Positions 24,613-34,322 of a DNA stretch of 64,000 nt are shown in pieces; the stretch's first letter is position 1; every line of letters begins with the position of its first letter. A model generated the notes under the pieces. It did not search any database. It had not been told where the DNA came from and saw nothing but the letters and a program-made list of their open reading frames with translations. The DNA comes from Parasediminibacterium sp051861445 (GTDB lineage: Bacteria > Bacteroidota > Bacteroidia > Chitinophagales > Chitinophagaceae), in NCBI GenBank assembly GCA_051861445.1, contig JBHYCS010000014.1, positions 1-64,000 on the forward strand. Direction: 5' to 3'. Position numbers and translations under genes: made by a program.

Positions 24613-25128
24613 TTATAGTTTTACAACCAAGCCTAATCCATTATCTGTTAAACCAATATTTGCAATTGGTTTTTTCAATTGTTTTCGGTTAAAAGTAACT
24701 GTTGCAAAATACAAATTTTTAGCACCTTGGGTAATAAAATATCCACCCACAACACTTGAAACCAAACCAGAACCCACCATTATCCAACCAGTAGAACGTT
24801 CAGATTTGTTTACTGAGTTTCGTTTAGAATTTGCATAAATTACCCCAACAGTAAGTGCTACAGAACCCAATGTGGTGAAAGCATTTCCAATAATTTTGTT
24901 AGACTGATGTCTTTTATAATAGTCTAAAATCTCAAAATCGTTGGTTCGTAAAAAAAGTTTTTTAAAGGCTTTACTTCCTTTATAAATGGTATCGTTGTAG
25001 ATAATAATATTGGGTTTGTTGCTAATGGTGTAAGTCATTTCAGCAGGATTATATTTTTGTTGTGCCGAAGCTTCGCTGATAAATCCTATAAAAACAACAA
25101 TTGACAACCCATACAATAAATACCGCAT
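24613..25128 (-). CDS. Hypothetical membrane/secreted protein (171 aa)
   Basis: Signal-anchor N-terminus (YLLYGLSIVVFIGFISEASA), a beta-type segment TYTISNKPNIIIYNDTIYKG, then two hydrophobic stretches (AFTTLGSVALTVGVIYA and WIMVGSGLVSSVVGGYFI) that look like membrane-inserted helices. Not recognised. I chose the ATG at 25128; this leaves 4 bp to the fbp stop codon and 4 bp to the next gene, which indicates co-transcription with fbp. Confidence 0.72.
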   Translation of the reverse strand: MRYLLYGLSIVVFIGFISEASAQQKYNPAEMTYTISNKPNIIIYNDTIYKGSKAFKKLFLRTNDFEILDYYKRHQSNKIIGNAFTTLGSVALTVGVIYANSKRNSVNKSERSTGWIMVGSGLVSSVVGGYFITQGAKNLYFATVTFNRKQLKKPIANIGLTDNGLGLVVKL

Positions 25129-25132
25129 AAAC

Positions 25133-26149
25133 TTATTTTGTGCCTGCAAGATAAGTATCTAACTCATTCATCATGTCTAAACTACCAATAAATAATGGTG
25201 TACGTTGGTGCAATTCTGTGGGCATAATATCCATAATACGTTGTTTACCATCAGTTGCCCTACCTCCTGCCATTTCAATAATGTAGGCAAACGGATTACA
25301 CTCATATAATAAACGGAGTTTTCCTTGTGGTTTATCGATTGTTCCAGGATACATAAATATGCCACCCTTCATTAAATTACGATGCACATCAGCAACCATA
25401 CTTCCTATGTAGCGTTGTGTGTAAGGACCACCATTCGATTTGTCTTTTCTTTGACAAGCATTTAAATATGCTTGTACACCTGCTTCGTATTGATAATAAT
25501 TACCATAATTAGCGGAATACACTTTGCCACTTGGTGGGCAAACAATATCAGGGTGACTTAAACAAAATTCTCCAATTGCAGGGTCAAGGGTAAAACCATT
25601 CACACCTCTTTTGGTAGCATACACCAACATGGTAGATGAACCATAAATAATATATCCAGCTGCAACTTGTCTATTTCCTGGTTGTAAAAAATCTGCTTTT
25701 GTACATGATTTTCCTCGTTCACTAACACGTCTGTATACACTAAAAATAGTTCCAATACTAATGTTTACATCAATATTTCCACTACCATCTAAAGGATCAA
25801 ACTGTACAACGTATTTACTATTGTTACTAATTTCATCGTTGAACACCACAAAATCGTCCAATTCTTCACTACCAATTCCAGCACAGCTAATACCATGTTG
25901 CAAAACACCCATAAATTGGTTGTTGGCATAAATATCTAGCTTCTTTACATCTTCACCTTGCACGTTTATAGTACCTGCATCACCTAAAATATCTACTAAA
26001 CCAGCTTTATTCACTTCTACGTTTACACGTTTAGCAGCCAAACCTATATCTCTTAATAAACTACTTAATTCACCTGTTGCTGTAGGAAAGGCACGCATTT
26101 GTTGCAATGTAAATTCGTCTAGCGTAAGAATTTTTCTGTTGATATTCAT
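25133..26149 (-). CDS. fbp: Fructose-1,6-bisphosphatase, class I
   Basis: Hydrolyses fructose-1,6-bisphosphate to fructose-6-phosphate in gluconeogenesis. The metal and substrate motif QFDPLDGSGNIDVN (near residue 115), YGSSTMLVY, RYIGSMVADVHRNLMKGGIF and LLYECNPFAYIIEMAGG are characteristic of class I enzymes. Length 338 residues. I chose the ATG at 26149 (MNINRKILTLDEF); a TTG two codons earlier is unlikely. First gene of a tight minus-strand run with three smaller genes. Confidence 0.96.
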   Translation of the reverse strand: MNINRKILTLDEFTLQQMRAFPTATGELSSLLRDIGLAAKRVNVEVNKAGLVDILGDAGTINVQGEDVKKLDIYANNQFMGVLQHGISCAGIGSEELDDFVVFNDEISNNSKYVVQFDPLDGSGNIDVNISIGTIFSVYRRVSERGKSCTKADFLQPGNRQVAAGYIIYGSSTMLVYATKRGVNGFTLDPAIGEFCLSHPDIVCPPSGKVYSANYGNYYQYEAGVQAYLNACQRKDKSNGGPYTQRYIGSMVADVHRNLMKGGIFMYPGTIDKPQGKLRLLYECNPFAYIIEMAGGRATDGKQRIMDIMPTELHQRTPLFIGSLDMMNELDTYLAGTK

Positions 26150-26413
26150 TGTCAATCGTTGAGTTTTGATAAAGATAAAGGTAGCATTGAAACTGTTGTA
26201 AGATTGGGTAGAAAAAAATGGAATTTATTTATGCTAACGTTTGCAAAGAAATATAGATGCTTATGGCTATATATTTTGCTATCAAAAAACATTTTATGGC
26301 ATTACAGATAAAACAACTAAGATTAAAAAAAAGATAAGCACGTACAATGATTTCATTTTAGTAAAAGTAACCATTTAAAACTAAATTTGTAAATCATAGT
26401 TAATTTATAAGAA

Positions 26414-28105
26414 ATGTCACAATTTATAAATCTAAATACAATTATTGGAAATGGAAAATCCTATCAAGTGCCAATTTATCAAAGAGATTACTCTTGGGAT
26501 AAAGATGATTGGGAGGATTTATGGAACGATATTGAGGAAATTCCGAATGATAAAACCCATTATCTTGGGTATTTGGTTCTACAACCAATTAAAGATGGTG
26601 AAGAATCATTTTGGGTTATTGATGGACAACAAAGATTAACTACGTTATCGATATTAGCACTCGCCATTACTGCTATTTTAGACAAATGGGTTAAAGAAAA
26701 TATTGACGCAGATGATAATAAGATTAGATTCGAAAAAATTACTGAACGATATCTAGGGAATTATTCTCTTTCTAAATTAAATCTTGATCCCAAACTTAAA
26801 CTAAATAGGAATAATGACGATTACTATAAAAGTTGGCTACTAAAATTAAGAACTCCATCTGCTTTATCTAAATTGAAGCCATCACAAAAACTATTACAAA
26901 AAGCGTTTAACTATTTTTTTAATGAGCTACAAGAAAAATTTAAAAACAATAAATCGGGAGCAGAATTAGCTGACTTTTTAGAAAAAATTATTGGGAATGG
27001 AATTGTGTTTACACAGATAATTGTGAATAATGATTTAGATGCATTTAAAGTATTCGAAACATTAAATGCTAGAGGAGTAAAACTTTCAACAGCCGATTTA
27101 TTAAAAAACTATTTGTTTAAACTAACAAACGAGTTGGGAGAACTGGACTTAGATGAAGCAGAAAGGCGTTGGCAAAACATTACAAATACCATCCAATCAA
27201 ATGATCTAACGACTTTTATCAGACACTTTTGGAATAGCAAAAACAAGTTGGAAAGACAACCAACGCTATTTAAAGCAATAAAAAAGAAAATTAATTCAGC
27301 AGAAGCAGCATTTAGTTTTTTAAATGAATTAGAAGAATCGAGTATCTATTATACAGCATTTAATTACCCCAATGATGAGATTTGGGATAAAGAAGAAAGA
27401 GTAGGATTAAAGTTAATTAGCTTATTAAATGTAACCACATGTTTTTCATTGATGCTAAGAGTTATTAATCAATTGCCTAGAACTGAGTTTAAAATTGTTA
27501 TTAAAGAATTAGGAATAATTATGTTCAGATACAACCTAAGTGACTTAAATCCTAATGAAGCGGAACGTATTTTTAGTAAAGTTGCCAATGATGTTGCTAA
27601 TGGTATTTTAAATAACGCAAGAGATATCATTCTTGCGTTAAAATCGATTTATGTCATTGATGATAATTTTGAACAAGTTTTTTCTACAATTAGCATAAAC
27701 ACAAGAAGAAAAAAAGATTTAGTGAAATATATTCTTGTAAAACTAGAAAATCATATTTCAAATACGGATAATCAGCCAGAGGAAGCAAACTCAACAATTG
27801 AGCATATTCTCCCTGAAAATCCAGGAAGCATCTGGGAAGACTTTTTCCCTAATGAAGTACAAGAAGATTACATCTACAGGTTGGGGAATTACAGCCTGCT
27901 AGAGACTAGCATTAACAATAAGCTGGATAATAATGTTCCTTTTTCAGACAAATTAAACAAATACAAAACTTCAAGATATACATTAAGCAATGAATATTGC
28001 AACTACGAAAAATTTACACCAAAAGAAATCTCTCTACGTCAAGATAGAATGGCAAAATCTGCTAAAGGAATCTGGAAAAGTGCATATATTTCATCCAACT
28101 ACTAA
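26414..28105 (+). CDS. DUF262/DUF1524 protein, GmrSD-like type IV restriction enzyme candidate
   Basis: The N-terminal DUF262 (GmrS-like, ParB-type) domain has YQVPIYQRDYSW and VIDGQQRLTTLSI. A helical middle includes DLDAFKVFETLNARGVKLST, the conserved DUF262 segment. The C-terminal DUF1524 (GmrD-like) domain has the HNH-type motif STIEHILPEN near residue 470 and YRLGNYSLLETSINNKL. Such fused proteins cut glucosylated or otherwise modified phage DNA with NTP hydrolysis, so this is a plausible one-gene anti-phage system. It stands alone between fbp and the asparaginase gene with no methylase nearby. Activity is inferred from family. Confidence 0.88.
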   Translation: MSQFINLNTIIGNGKSYQVPIYQRDYSWDKDDWEDLWNDIEEIPNDKTHYLGYLVLQPIKDGEESFWVIDGQQRLTTLSILALAITAILDKWVKENIDADDNKIRFEKITERYLGNYSLSKLNLDPKLKLNRNNDDYYKSWLLKLRTPSALSKLKPSQKLLQKAFNYFFNELQEKFKNNKSGAELADFLEKIIGNGIVFTQIIVNNDLDAFKVFETLNARGVKLSTADLLKNYLFKLTNELGELDLDEAERRWQNITNTIQSNDLTTFIRHFWNSKNKLERQPTLFKAIKKKINSAEAAFSFLNELEESSIYYTAFNYPNDEIWDKEERVGLKLISLLNVTTCFSLMLRVINQLPRTEFKIVIKELGIIMFRYNLSDLNPNEAERIFSKVANDVANGILNNARDIILALKSIYVIDDNFEQVFSTISINTRRKKDLVKYILVKLENHISNTDNQPEEANSTIEHILPENPGSIWEDFFPNEVQEDYIYRLGNYSLLETSINNKLDNNVPFSDKLNKYKTSRYTLSNEYCNYEKFTPKEISLRQDRMAKSAKGIWKSAYISSNY

Positions 28106-28343
28106 AATTCTAGACAAATTAAACTATTCTAAATGCTTTAAACTATAAGGAAGTTATATTCAGTTTGCCATTTTCTTATAAACTCCTTTTCTTATAGCAT
28201 TTATTCCTCTTATCGTTCTATATCAATTGAAAAAAACAAGTAATGGAATATATAAATTTTGGTAGTTCGTTAATATCAATTAATATATTCACTCACTTTT
28301 CTATTCATTCAAATAAAATCCGATATTGTACGCATTTAATTGT

Positions 28344-29351
28344 ATGAATAGACGTCACTTTGTATCGTTAAGCAGTTTAGCAACAGCTTCTATCCCATTT
28401 TCCCAAATCAAACAATCTACACTAAAACCAATCGTTTTATCGACTTGGGATGCTGGCTTACAAGCCAATAAGGCAGCTTGGACTATATTAGGAAAGGGAG
28501 GAAAAGCAATTGATGCTGTTGAAAAAGCTGCTATGGAAATTGAAGCTACAACCAATTGTTGCGTAGGCTTAGGTGCAAACCCTGATAGAGAAGGTAAAGT
28601 TACATTGGATGCTTGCATTATGGACGAACATGCCAACTGTGGAAGTGTGGCTTTTTTAGAACGTATTAAACACCCTGTAAGTGTTGCTAGAAGATTAATG
28701 GAAAAAACACCACATGTAATGTTGGTAGGTGAAGGAGCACAACAATTTGCCATCAAAGAAGGATTTAATTTAGAACCACAAATTTTAAGCACAGAAGCAG
28801 AAAAAGCGTATAAACAATGGCTAGAAAAAAGTGAGTATAAACCAATAATTAATATTGAACGTACAAATGAACATGGGCCGTTTGCCCCAACAATTTTAGA
28901 TGATGGTAGTTGGAACCATGATACCATTGGCATTATTGCTTTAGATAGCAATGGTAACTTGAGCGGAAGTTGTACAACAAGTGGTATGGGATTTAAAATG
29001 CGTGGAAGATTGGGTGATTCATCAATTATTGGTGCTGGTTTGTTTGTAGATAACGAAGTAGGTGCTGCAACCGCTACAGGACAAGGTGAAGATATTATTA
29101 GAGTTTGTGGATCACATATTGTTGTAGAAATGATGCGTTTAGGATTATCACCAACAATGGCTTGCAAAAAAGCAGTAGAAAGAATTATTCAAAAAAAAGG
29201 GGCAGCAGCTGCTAAAAAAATTCAAGCAGGATTTATTGCGATTAATAAAAAAGGAGAATATGGTGGTTTTGCCATTCAAAAAGGATTTAGTTTTGCAGTT
29301 TGCACCTTAGAAAACAATCATCAATTGATAGAAAGCAAATATTTACTATAA
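28344..29351 (+). CDS. N4-(beta-N-acetylglucosaminyl)-L-asparaginase (glycosylasparaginase)
   Basis: An Ntn-hydrolase that cleaves the GlcNAc-Asn bond of glycoproteins. WNHDTIGIIALD carries the nucleophile Thr (near residue 194) at the autocleavage site, and GSCTTSGMGFKMRGRLGDS is the substrate pocket. The N-terminus MNRRHFVSLSSLATASIPF has a Tat-like RR motif and a hydrophobic segment, so periplasmic export is likely. I chose the ATG at 28344 over a TTG at 28326. It opens the glycan-use region, with the regulator gene 49 bp downstream. Confidence 0.93.
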   Translation: MNRRHFVSLSSLATASIPFSQIKQSTLKPIVLSTWDAGLQANKAAWTILGKGGKAIDAVEKAAMEIEATTNCCVGLGANPDREGKVTLDACIMDEHANCGSVAFLERIKHPVSVARRLMEKTPHVMLVGEGAQQFAIKEGFNLEPQILSTEAEKAYKQWLEKSEYKPIINIERTNEHGPFAPTILDDGSWNHDTIGIIALDSNGNLSGSCTTSGMGFKMRGRLGDSSIIGAGLFVDNEVGAATATGQGEDIIRVCGSHIVVEMMRLGLSPTMACKKAVERIIQKKGAAAAKKIQAGFIAINKKGEYGGFAIQKGFSFAVCTLENNHQLIESKYLL

Positions 29352-29400
29352 ATCTGCTGTTTTCTATCTTTTAATTTTGTATTTACCTGAATTATCAACC

Positions 29401-30105
29401 ATGTTGCGTTACCACAAACAAACTCGATTTTTAGTAGCTGTAGATTGTATCATTTTTGGTTTTGATGGAAAAGAATTGAAACTTCTAGTAGTAAAAAGAG
29501 ATTTAGAACCAGAAAAAGGAAAATGGAGTTTAATGGGTGGTTTTGTGCAACCAAATGAAGATGCAGACGCTGCAGCAAAACGTGTTTTAAAGCAGTTAAC
29601 GGGTTTAGAAGGTGTATATTTAGAACAGTTGCAAACATTTAGCAATCCTGATAGAGATACAGTAGAACGAACCATTTCTGTTGCCTATTTTGCCCTGATA
29701 GACATTTTTAAATACGAAAAACAAATGAGTGAAGAATACCATCCTGAATGGTTTTCTACTTCTAAAATTCCTACATTAATTTTCGATCATAGCGAAATGG
29801 TGGCAAAAGCCAAAAGTAAATTACAGTATAAAGCCGCTTTTCATCCTATTTTATTTGAATTGTTACCATTAAAATTTACGCTTCAACAATTACAAACCTT
29901 GTACGAAGCTATTTATGAAACAAGCTTTGATAAACGAAACTTTACTCGAAAAATTCAAGCTAGCAAATTAGTGATTAAGCAAAAAGACAAGGAAAAAGAA
30001 AGTTCTAAAAAAGGAGCATTTTATTATAAACTCGATAAGAAAAAGTATGCTGCTAATTTTGAATCATTTTTAAACTTTGTTCCTAACCCTAACCAAATCA
30101 AATAA
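29401..30105 (+). CDS. Nudix-derived transcriptional regulator (NrtR/AraR-like)
   Basis: An N-terminal Nudix fold (FLVAVDCIIFGFDGKELKLL, WSLMGGFV) followed by a winged-helix C-terminus (FTLQQLQTLYEAIYETSFDK, FTRKIQASKLV), the architecture of NrtR-type regulators. The Nudix box reads G-x5-E-x7-R-V-L-K-Q-L-T-G-L: the catalytic Glu residues of the REUxEE core are replaced. So it should bind a ligand rather than hydrolyse one. In Bacteroidetes such proteins control sugar catabolism genes (for example arabinose). Its place beside the LacI gene and FucP suggests a sugar signal. ATG at 29401. Confidence 0.88.
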   Translation: MLRYHKQTRFLVAVDCIIFGFDGKELKLLVVKRDLEPEKGKWSLMGGFVQPNEDADAAAKRVLKQLTGLEGVYLEQLQTFSNPDRDTVERTISVAYFALIDIFKYEKQMSEEYHPEWFSTSKIPTLIFDHSEMVAKAKSKLQYKAAFHPILFELLPLKFTLQQLQTLYEAIYETSFDKRNFTRKIQASKLVIKQKDKEKESSKKGAFYYKLDKKKYAANFESFLNFVPNPNQIK

Positions 30106-30140
30106 AACGCTACCATTTATGATTGCGTTTATACACGTTT

Positions 30141-31172
30141 ATGAAAAAGAGAACCACTATTTACGATATTGCTAAAGCCCTTAACCTTACGCCATCAACT
30201 GTATCAAGAGGCTTAAACAATCATTCATTTATTAGTGATGCTACCAAACAATTGATTAAAGAAAAAGCCATTGAATTAAATTATAAGATTAACGCTCATG
30301 CATACAATTTAAGAACAGGAGGTTCTAAAACATTGGGAGTAATTGTTCCAAAAATTAATTTAACCTTTTTCTCAAATATCATTGCGGGTATTGAAGAAGT
30401 TGCCAACCTTAACCAACATACATTAATTATTTGTCAATCGAACGATGATTTTCAAAAAGAATTAGATTGCATTAATACGCTTATTCATCAAAATGTTGCA
30501 TGTATTATGATGTCTTTAGCAGCCACTAGTCCTAATGGCGAGCATTTAGCAGAAATTTTGCAACATCAAATTCCATTAATTCAATTCGATAGGGTTAGCG
30601 AAGATGTAGCTACACATAAAGTAATTAACAACAACGAAATCGGTATTATTGAAGCAGTGGCTCATTTAAAAAGTAGAGGCTGTACAAAGTTTGCACACAT
30701 TGCAGGCCCACAGCATTTAAACATTTATAAAGAACGGAAAGATGCATTTATTAAAGCCTTACAAATGCATGACTTAGAAGTACATAACGATTGGATTATT
30801 TTAGATAGCTATTCGAAAGAAAAAGCAAAAATAGCTGTTGAAAATATGCTGATGCAAACTGAAAAGCCCGATGCTATTATTGCTTCTGCTGATTTTTTAA
30901 CCCTTGCAGTTTTAGAAGCAGCCAATGAATGTAATATAGCAATACCGAATCAACTGGCCGTTTGTGGTTATTCAAACGAGATTTATACAGAGCTTACCAA
31001 ACCTTCTATTTCATCAATTAATCAATTTAGTTTAGAAATGGGTAAAGCGGTTGCAAACGTTTATTTTGATTCGTTGCAACATTCTACAGACAAAAAAACA
31101 CCTAAAACCGTAGTGATAGAACCTCAATTAATTATCAGAGAATCAACCCTAAGAGCTATTTCTTCATCCTAA
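30141..31172 (+). CDS. LacI-family transcriptional regulator
   Basis: N-terminal LacI HTH with hinge (TTIYDIAKALNLTPSTVSRG, then INAHAYNLRTGGSKTLGVIV) and a periplasmic-binding-protein-like sensor domain (SNIIAGIEEVANLNQHTLII, PLIQFDRV, AVCGYSNEIYTELTKPSIS). It probably controls the following transporter and dehydrogenase genes: a CG-centred palindrome lies in their promoter at 31231. I chose the ATG at 30141 (MKKRTTIYDIA). The ligand is likely a sugar, perhaps fucose, by context. Confidence 0.94.
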   Translation: MKKRTTIYDIAKALNLTPSTVSRGLNNHSFISDATKQLIKEKAIELNYKINAHAYNLRTGGSKTLGVIVPKINLTFFSNIIAGIEEVANLNQHTLIICQSNDDFQKELDCINTLIHQNVACIMMSLAATSPNGEHLAEILQHQIPLIQFDRVSEDVATHKVINNNEIGIIEAVAHLKSRGCTKFAHIAGPQHLNIYKERKDAFIKALQMHDLEVHNDWIILDSYSKEKAKIAVENMLMQTEKPDAIIASADFLTLAVLEAANECNIAIPNQLAVCGYSNEIYTELTKPSISSINQFSLEMGKAVANVYFDSLQHSTDKKTPKTVVIEPQLIIRESTLRAISSS

Positions 31173-31230
31173 AATAAATACTTCTTCAAAAAATATTTTT
31201 AACTTTTTTAACTAAAATTATCCATTTTAA

Positions 31231-31250
31231 CAATCGATTGCATATACTTG
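31231..31250 (+). promoter_or_regulatory. Palindrome CAATCGATTG next to a TATACTTG -7 element
   Basis: A perfect 10-bp palindrome with the central CG typical of LacI-family operators abuts TATACTTG (consensus TAnnTTTG, 7 of 8) at 31243-31250, about 90 bp before the transporter ATG. Repression by the adjacent LacI protein would fit. Confidence 0.55.
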
Positions 31251-31342
31251 CAGAATAATCAACAAGCCATAGAACAAGAATTTCATTTTTTGAATCATTT
31301 TTTCAAACAAATACTTCAATCACCAAACAAAACACACTAACG

Positions 31343-32632
31343 ATGGCATTGCCAACCACCTCTACTTCAAACAACAATTCTACTTACGAGTCCAACAAAA
31401 GCTATTTGTTTCCATTTATATTGGTTACGAGTTTGTTTTTCTTTTGGGGTTTTGTACACAATTTAGATCCTGTATTAATTCCGCATTTACGTAAAACATT
31501 TCAGTTAACGTATGTTCAATCTTCATTGGTAGATTTTTCTGTTTTTATTGCCTACTTTTTAATGGCATTACCTGCTGGTTTTGTAATGCGTAAATATGGG
31601 TTTAAAGCTGGTATTATACTCGGTCTTTCTTTATTTGCGTTGGGTTGTTTCATGTTTATTCCTGCAGCAAATACCAACTTATACATTTTCTTTTTGGGTG
31701 CTTTGTTTATTGTTGCATGTGGACTAACTTTTTTAGAAACAGCTGCTAATCCGTATGCAACCATTTTAGGAGATCCTGCAACCTCTACACAGCGTTTAAA
31801 TTTTGCCCAATCATTTAATGGTTTGGCTGTGGTATTAGCACCGCTTGTGGGTGGAAAAATTATTTTATCTGGAACAGAATATACCCAAACACAATTAGAT
31901 GCTATGTCTGCCACAGATTTAGCTGTGTATCTACAATCTGAAGCTGACAGGGTAAAAATGCCATATATGATATTGGGAATCATTATTTTGGTGATTGCTG
32001 CTATCTTTTTCTTAACCAAATTACCTGATAGTAAAGATGATGGTGAAGTAGGTAGTGGATTTGGAAAAATTTTAAAATTTACCCACTTAAAGGGTGCTGT
32101 AATAGCTCAGTTTTTTTATGTAGGAGCACAAGTTTGTGTAGGTAGCTTTTTTATAAATGTTGCTAGAAGTGCAGTAAATATGGATGAAATTACTGCATCG
32201 GAATATTTAAGTTATGGCTATGGTATTGCCTTTGTTTTGGGAAGATTTGCAGGTACATTTTTTATGCGTTTCTTAACACCTCAAAAGCTATTATCTATTT
32301 ATGCAATTATTAGTGTGATATTATGTGTATTAGTTGCTTTTGCAAGTGGAATGATTACCGTTTACGCCATGATTGCTTTATCGTTTTTCATGTCTATTAT
32401 GTTCCCTACCATTTTTGCTTTGGGTATTAAAGATTTGAATTCTACCGATACTAAAATGGGTTCTAGCTTAATTATTATGGCTATTGTAGGTGGAGCATTA
32501 TTACCATTGGTATTGGGGCAAATAGCTGATGTTACCAAAAGTATTCAATACGGTTACATTGTTCCACTTGTGTGTTTTGCTGTGGTGGCTTGGTATGGTT
32601 TAAGTGGCTATAAAGTGCAACAAAAAGCGTAA
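31343..32632 (+). CDS. fucP: L-fucose:H+ symporter-like sugar transporter (MFS, FucP type)
   Basis: An MFS permease with twelve predicted membrane helices. FFFWGFVHNLDPVLIPHLRK, TFLETAANPYATILG, LNFAQSFNGLAVVLAPLVGG and FALGIKDL match the FucP sugar:proton symporter group. Length 429 residues. It is followed at 28 bp by an SDR gene and then an FAH-family hydrolase, consistent with uptake and oxidation of L-fucose or a similar deoxy sugar. The exact sugar is inferred from neighbours. Confidence 0.9.
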   Translation: MALPTTSTSNNNSTYESNKSYLFPFILVTSLFFFWGFVHNLDPVLIPHLRKTFQLTYVQSSLVDFSVFIAYFLMALPAGFVMRKYGFKAGIILGLSLFALGCFMFIPAANTNLYIFFLGALFIVACGLTFLETAANPYATILGDPATSTQRLNFAQSFNGLAVVLAPLVGGKIILSGTEYTQTQLDAMSATDLAVYLQSEADRVKMPYMILGIIILVIAAIFFLTKLPDSKDDGEVGSGFGKILKFTHLKGAVIAQFFYVGAQVCVGSFFINVARSAVNMDEITASEYLSYGYGIAFVLGRFAGTFFMRFLTPQKLLSIYAIISVILCVLVAFASGMITVYAMIALSFFMSIMFPTIFALGIKDLNSTDTKMGSSLIIMAIVGGALLPLVLGQIADVTKSIQYGYIVPLVCFAVVAWYGLSGYKVQQKA

Positions 32633-32660
32633 ACATTTAAACAAAGATTAATAAAAAAAC

Positions 32661-33425
32661 ATGTTTCAGTTAAACAACAAAGTAGCATTAATTACAGGTG
32701 GAGGTAGTGGTATTGGTAAAGCCATGTCTGTATTGTTTGCACAACAAGGTGCTACCGTTCATATTATTGAATTGAATGAAGAAAATGCATTACAAACGGT
32801 AGAAGAAATAAAAGCAAATGGTGGAAATGCTTTTGCTTACAGTTGTAATGTTGCTAATCAAGCACAAGTATTAGAAACAATAGAAAAGGTTGGTGCTATT
32901 GATATTTTAATTAACAATGCAGGAATTGCACATATTGGTAAAGCAGACACTACACCTGAAGCCGATTTTGATAGAGTAATGACGGTGAATGTAAAAGGTG
33001 CTTACAATTGTATTTATGCTGCTATTCCAAAAATGCGTTTAAAAGGTGGTGGCGTTATTATTAATATGGCATCTATTGCGTCGAATGTTGGCATTGCAGA
33101 TCGTTTTGTTTATAGCGTAACCAAAGGTGCTATAAAAGCAATGACTATGAGTGTAGCAAGAGATTATATTGCCGAAGGAATTCGTTGCAATTCAATTGCA
33201 CCTGCTAGAGTACATACCCCTTTTGTTGATGGTTTTTTGAAAAATAATTATGCAGGAAAAGAAGCGGAAATGTTTGAAAAACTATCAAAATCGCAACCAA
33301 TTGGCAGAATGGCTCAGCCTGAAGAAATTGCCACACTAGCATTGTATTTATGTAGCAATGAAGCTAGTTTTATTACAGGATGCGACTATCCTATCGATGG
33401 TGGTTTTACAACTTTAAACAATTAA
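32661..33425 (+). CDS. SDR-family oxidoreductase, probable sugar (L-fucose pathway) dehydrogenase
   Basis: Classical short-chain dehydrogenase: cofactor motif TGGGSGIG (residues 12-19), NNAG near 85, catalytic Ser in INMASIAS, Tyr and Lys in YSVTKGAIKA, and a C-terminal ITGCDYPIDGG. Residue ELN after the second beta strand favours NAD(H). Between a FucP-type permease and an FAH hydrolase it would fit L-fucose dehydrogenase or 2-keto-3-deoxy-L-fuconate dehydrogenase of the non-phosphorylating route. Which step is not decidable from sequence alone. Confidence 0.88.
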   Translation: MFQLNNKVALITGGGSGIGKAMSVLFAQQGATVHIIELNEENALQTVEEIKANGGNAFAYSCNVANQAQVLETIEKVGAIDILINNAGIAHIGKADTTPEADFDRVMTVNVKGAYNCIYAAIPKMRLKGGGVIINMASIASNVGIADRFVYSVTKGAIKAMTMSVARDYIAEGIRCNSIAPARVHTPFVDGFLKNNYAGKEAEMFEKLSKSQPIGRMAQPEEIATLALYLCSNEASFITGCDYPIDGGFTTLNN

Positions 33426-33436
33426 AAAATACGGAT

Positions 33437-34294
33437 ATGAAACTTTGTAGATACGGAAATATTGATCATGAATTACCTGCTGTTTGTGTAGACGATGTTA
33501 GATACGATGTAAGTGGTTTTGGTAGTGATTATAATGAACAATTTTTTGCTACCGATGGCATTCAACGTTTGGCAACTTGGTTTAACGAAAACAAGGCCAG
33601 TTGTAAAGTAGTAGATGCCAATGAACGTTGGGCTTCTTGTGTGGCTAGACCATCTAAGATTATTTGTATAGGTTTAAACTATGCCGATCATGCTGCTGAA
33701 AGCAATATGGCCATTCCACAAGAACCTGTAGTTTTCTTTAAGTCTACCTCTTCTTTAGTTGGCCCGAATGATGATTTGGTTATTCCAAAAGGAAGTGAAA
33801 AAACAGATTGGGAAGTTGAATTAGCCGTGGTTATTGGTAAAAAAGCATCGTATGTAGATGAAGCAGATGCGGTAAACTATATTGCTGGATATGCTTTACA
33901 CAACGATTATAGTGAAAGAGCTTTTCAATTAGAAAGAGGTGGACAATGGGTGAAAGGAAAAAGCTGTGACACGTTTGCCCCACTGGGTCCATGGATGGCT
34001 ACTACCGATGAAATAAGTGATACCTCTAATTTACGTTTATGGCTTACTGTAAATGGTAAAACATACCAAGATGGTAATACCAAAAACTTAATTTTTAATG
34101 TACCATTTATCGTTTCTTATCTAAGTCAGTTTATGACTTTGCTTCCAGGCGATGTTATTTCTACTGGTACGCCAGCAGGTGTAGGTTTGGGACAAAAACC
34201 AAATCCTGTGTATTTAAAATCTGGAGATGTTGTAGAATTAGGAATTGATGGTTTAGGCACTAGCAAGCAATTGGCTAAGGCTTATCATTTATAG
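33437..34294 (+). CDS. Fumarylacetoacetate hydrolase-family protein
   Basis: The FAH fold catalytic core is clear: ICIGLNYADHAAESN, PVVFFKSTSSLVGPND, DWEVELAVVIGKKA with metal-binding Glu and Asp, DYSERAFQ, and GDVISTGTPAGVG. Members cleave diketo acids; in fucose and rhamnose oxidative routes one hydrolyses 2,4-diketo-3-deoxy-L-fuconate to pyruvate and lactate. Starting at the ATG at 33437 leaves 11 bp after the SDR gene. A terminator follows. Confidence 0.9.
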   Translation: MKLCRYGNIDHELPAVCVDDVRYDVSGFGSDYNEQFFATDGIQRLATWFNENKASCKVVDANERWASCVARPSKIICIGLNYADHAAESNMAIPQEPVVFFKSTSSLVGPNDDLVIPKGSEKTDWEVELAVVIGKKASYVDEADAVNYIAGYALHNDYSERAFQLERGGQWVKGKSCDTFAPLGPWMATTDEISDTSNLRLWLTVNGKTYQDGNTKNLIFNVPFIVSYLSQFMTLLPGDVISTGTPAGVGLGQKPNPVYLKSGDVVELGIDGLGTSKQLAKAYHL

Positions 34295-34322
34295 TTGTTT
34301 AAATGTTGTGTTTGTTTGTATT

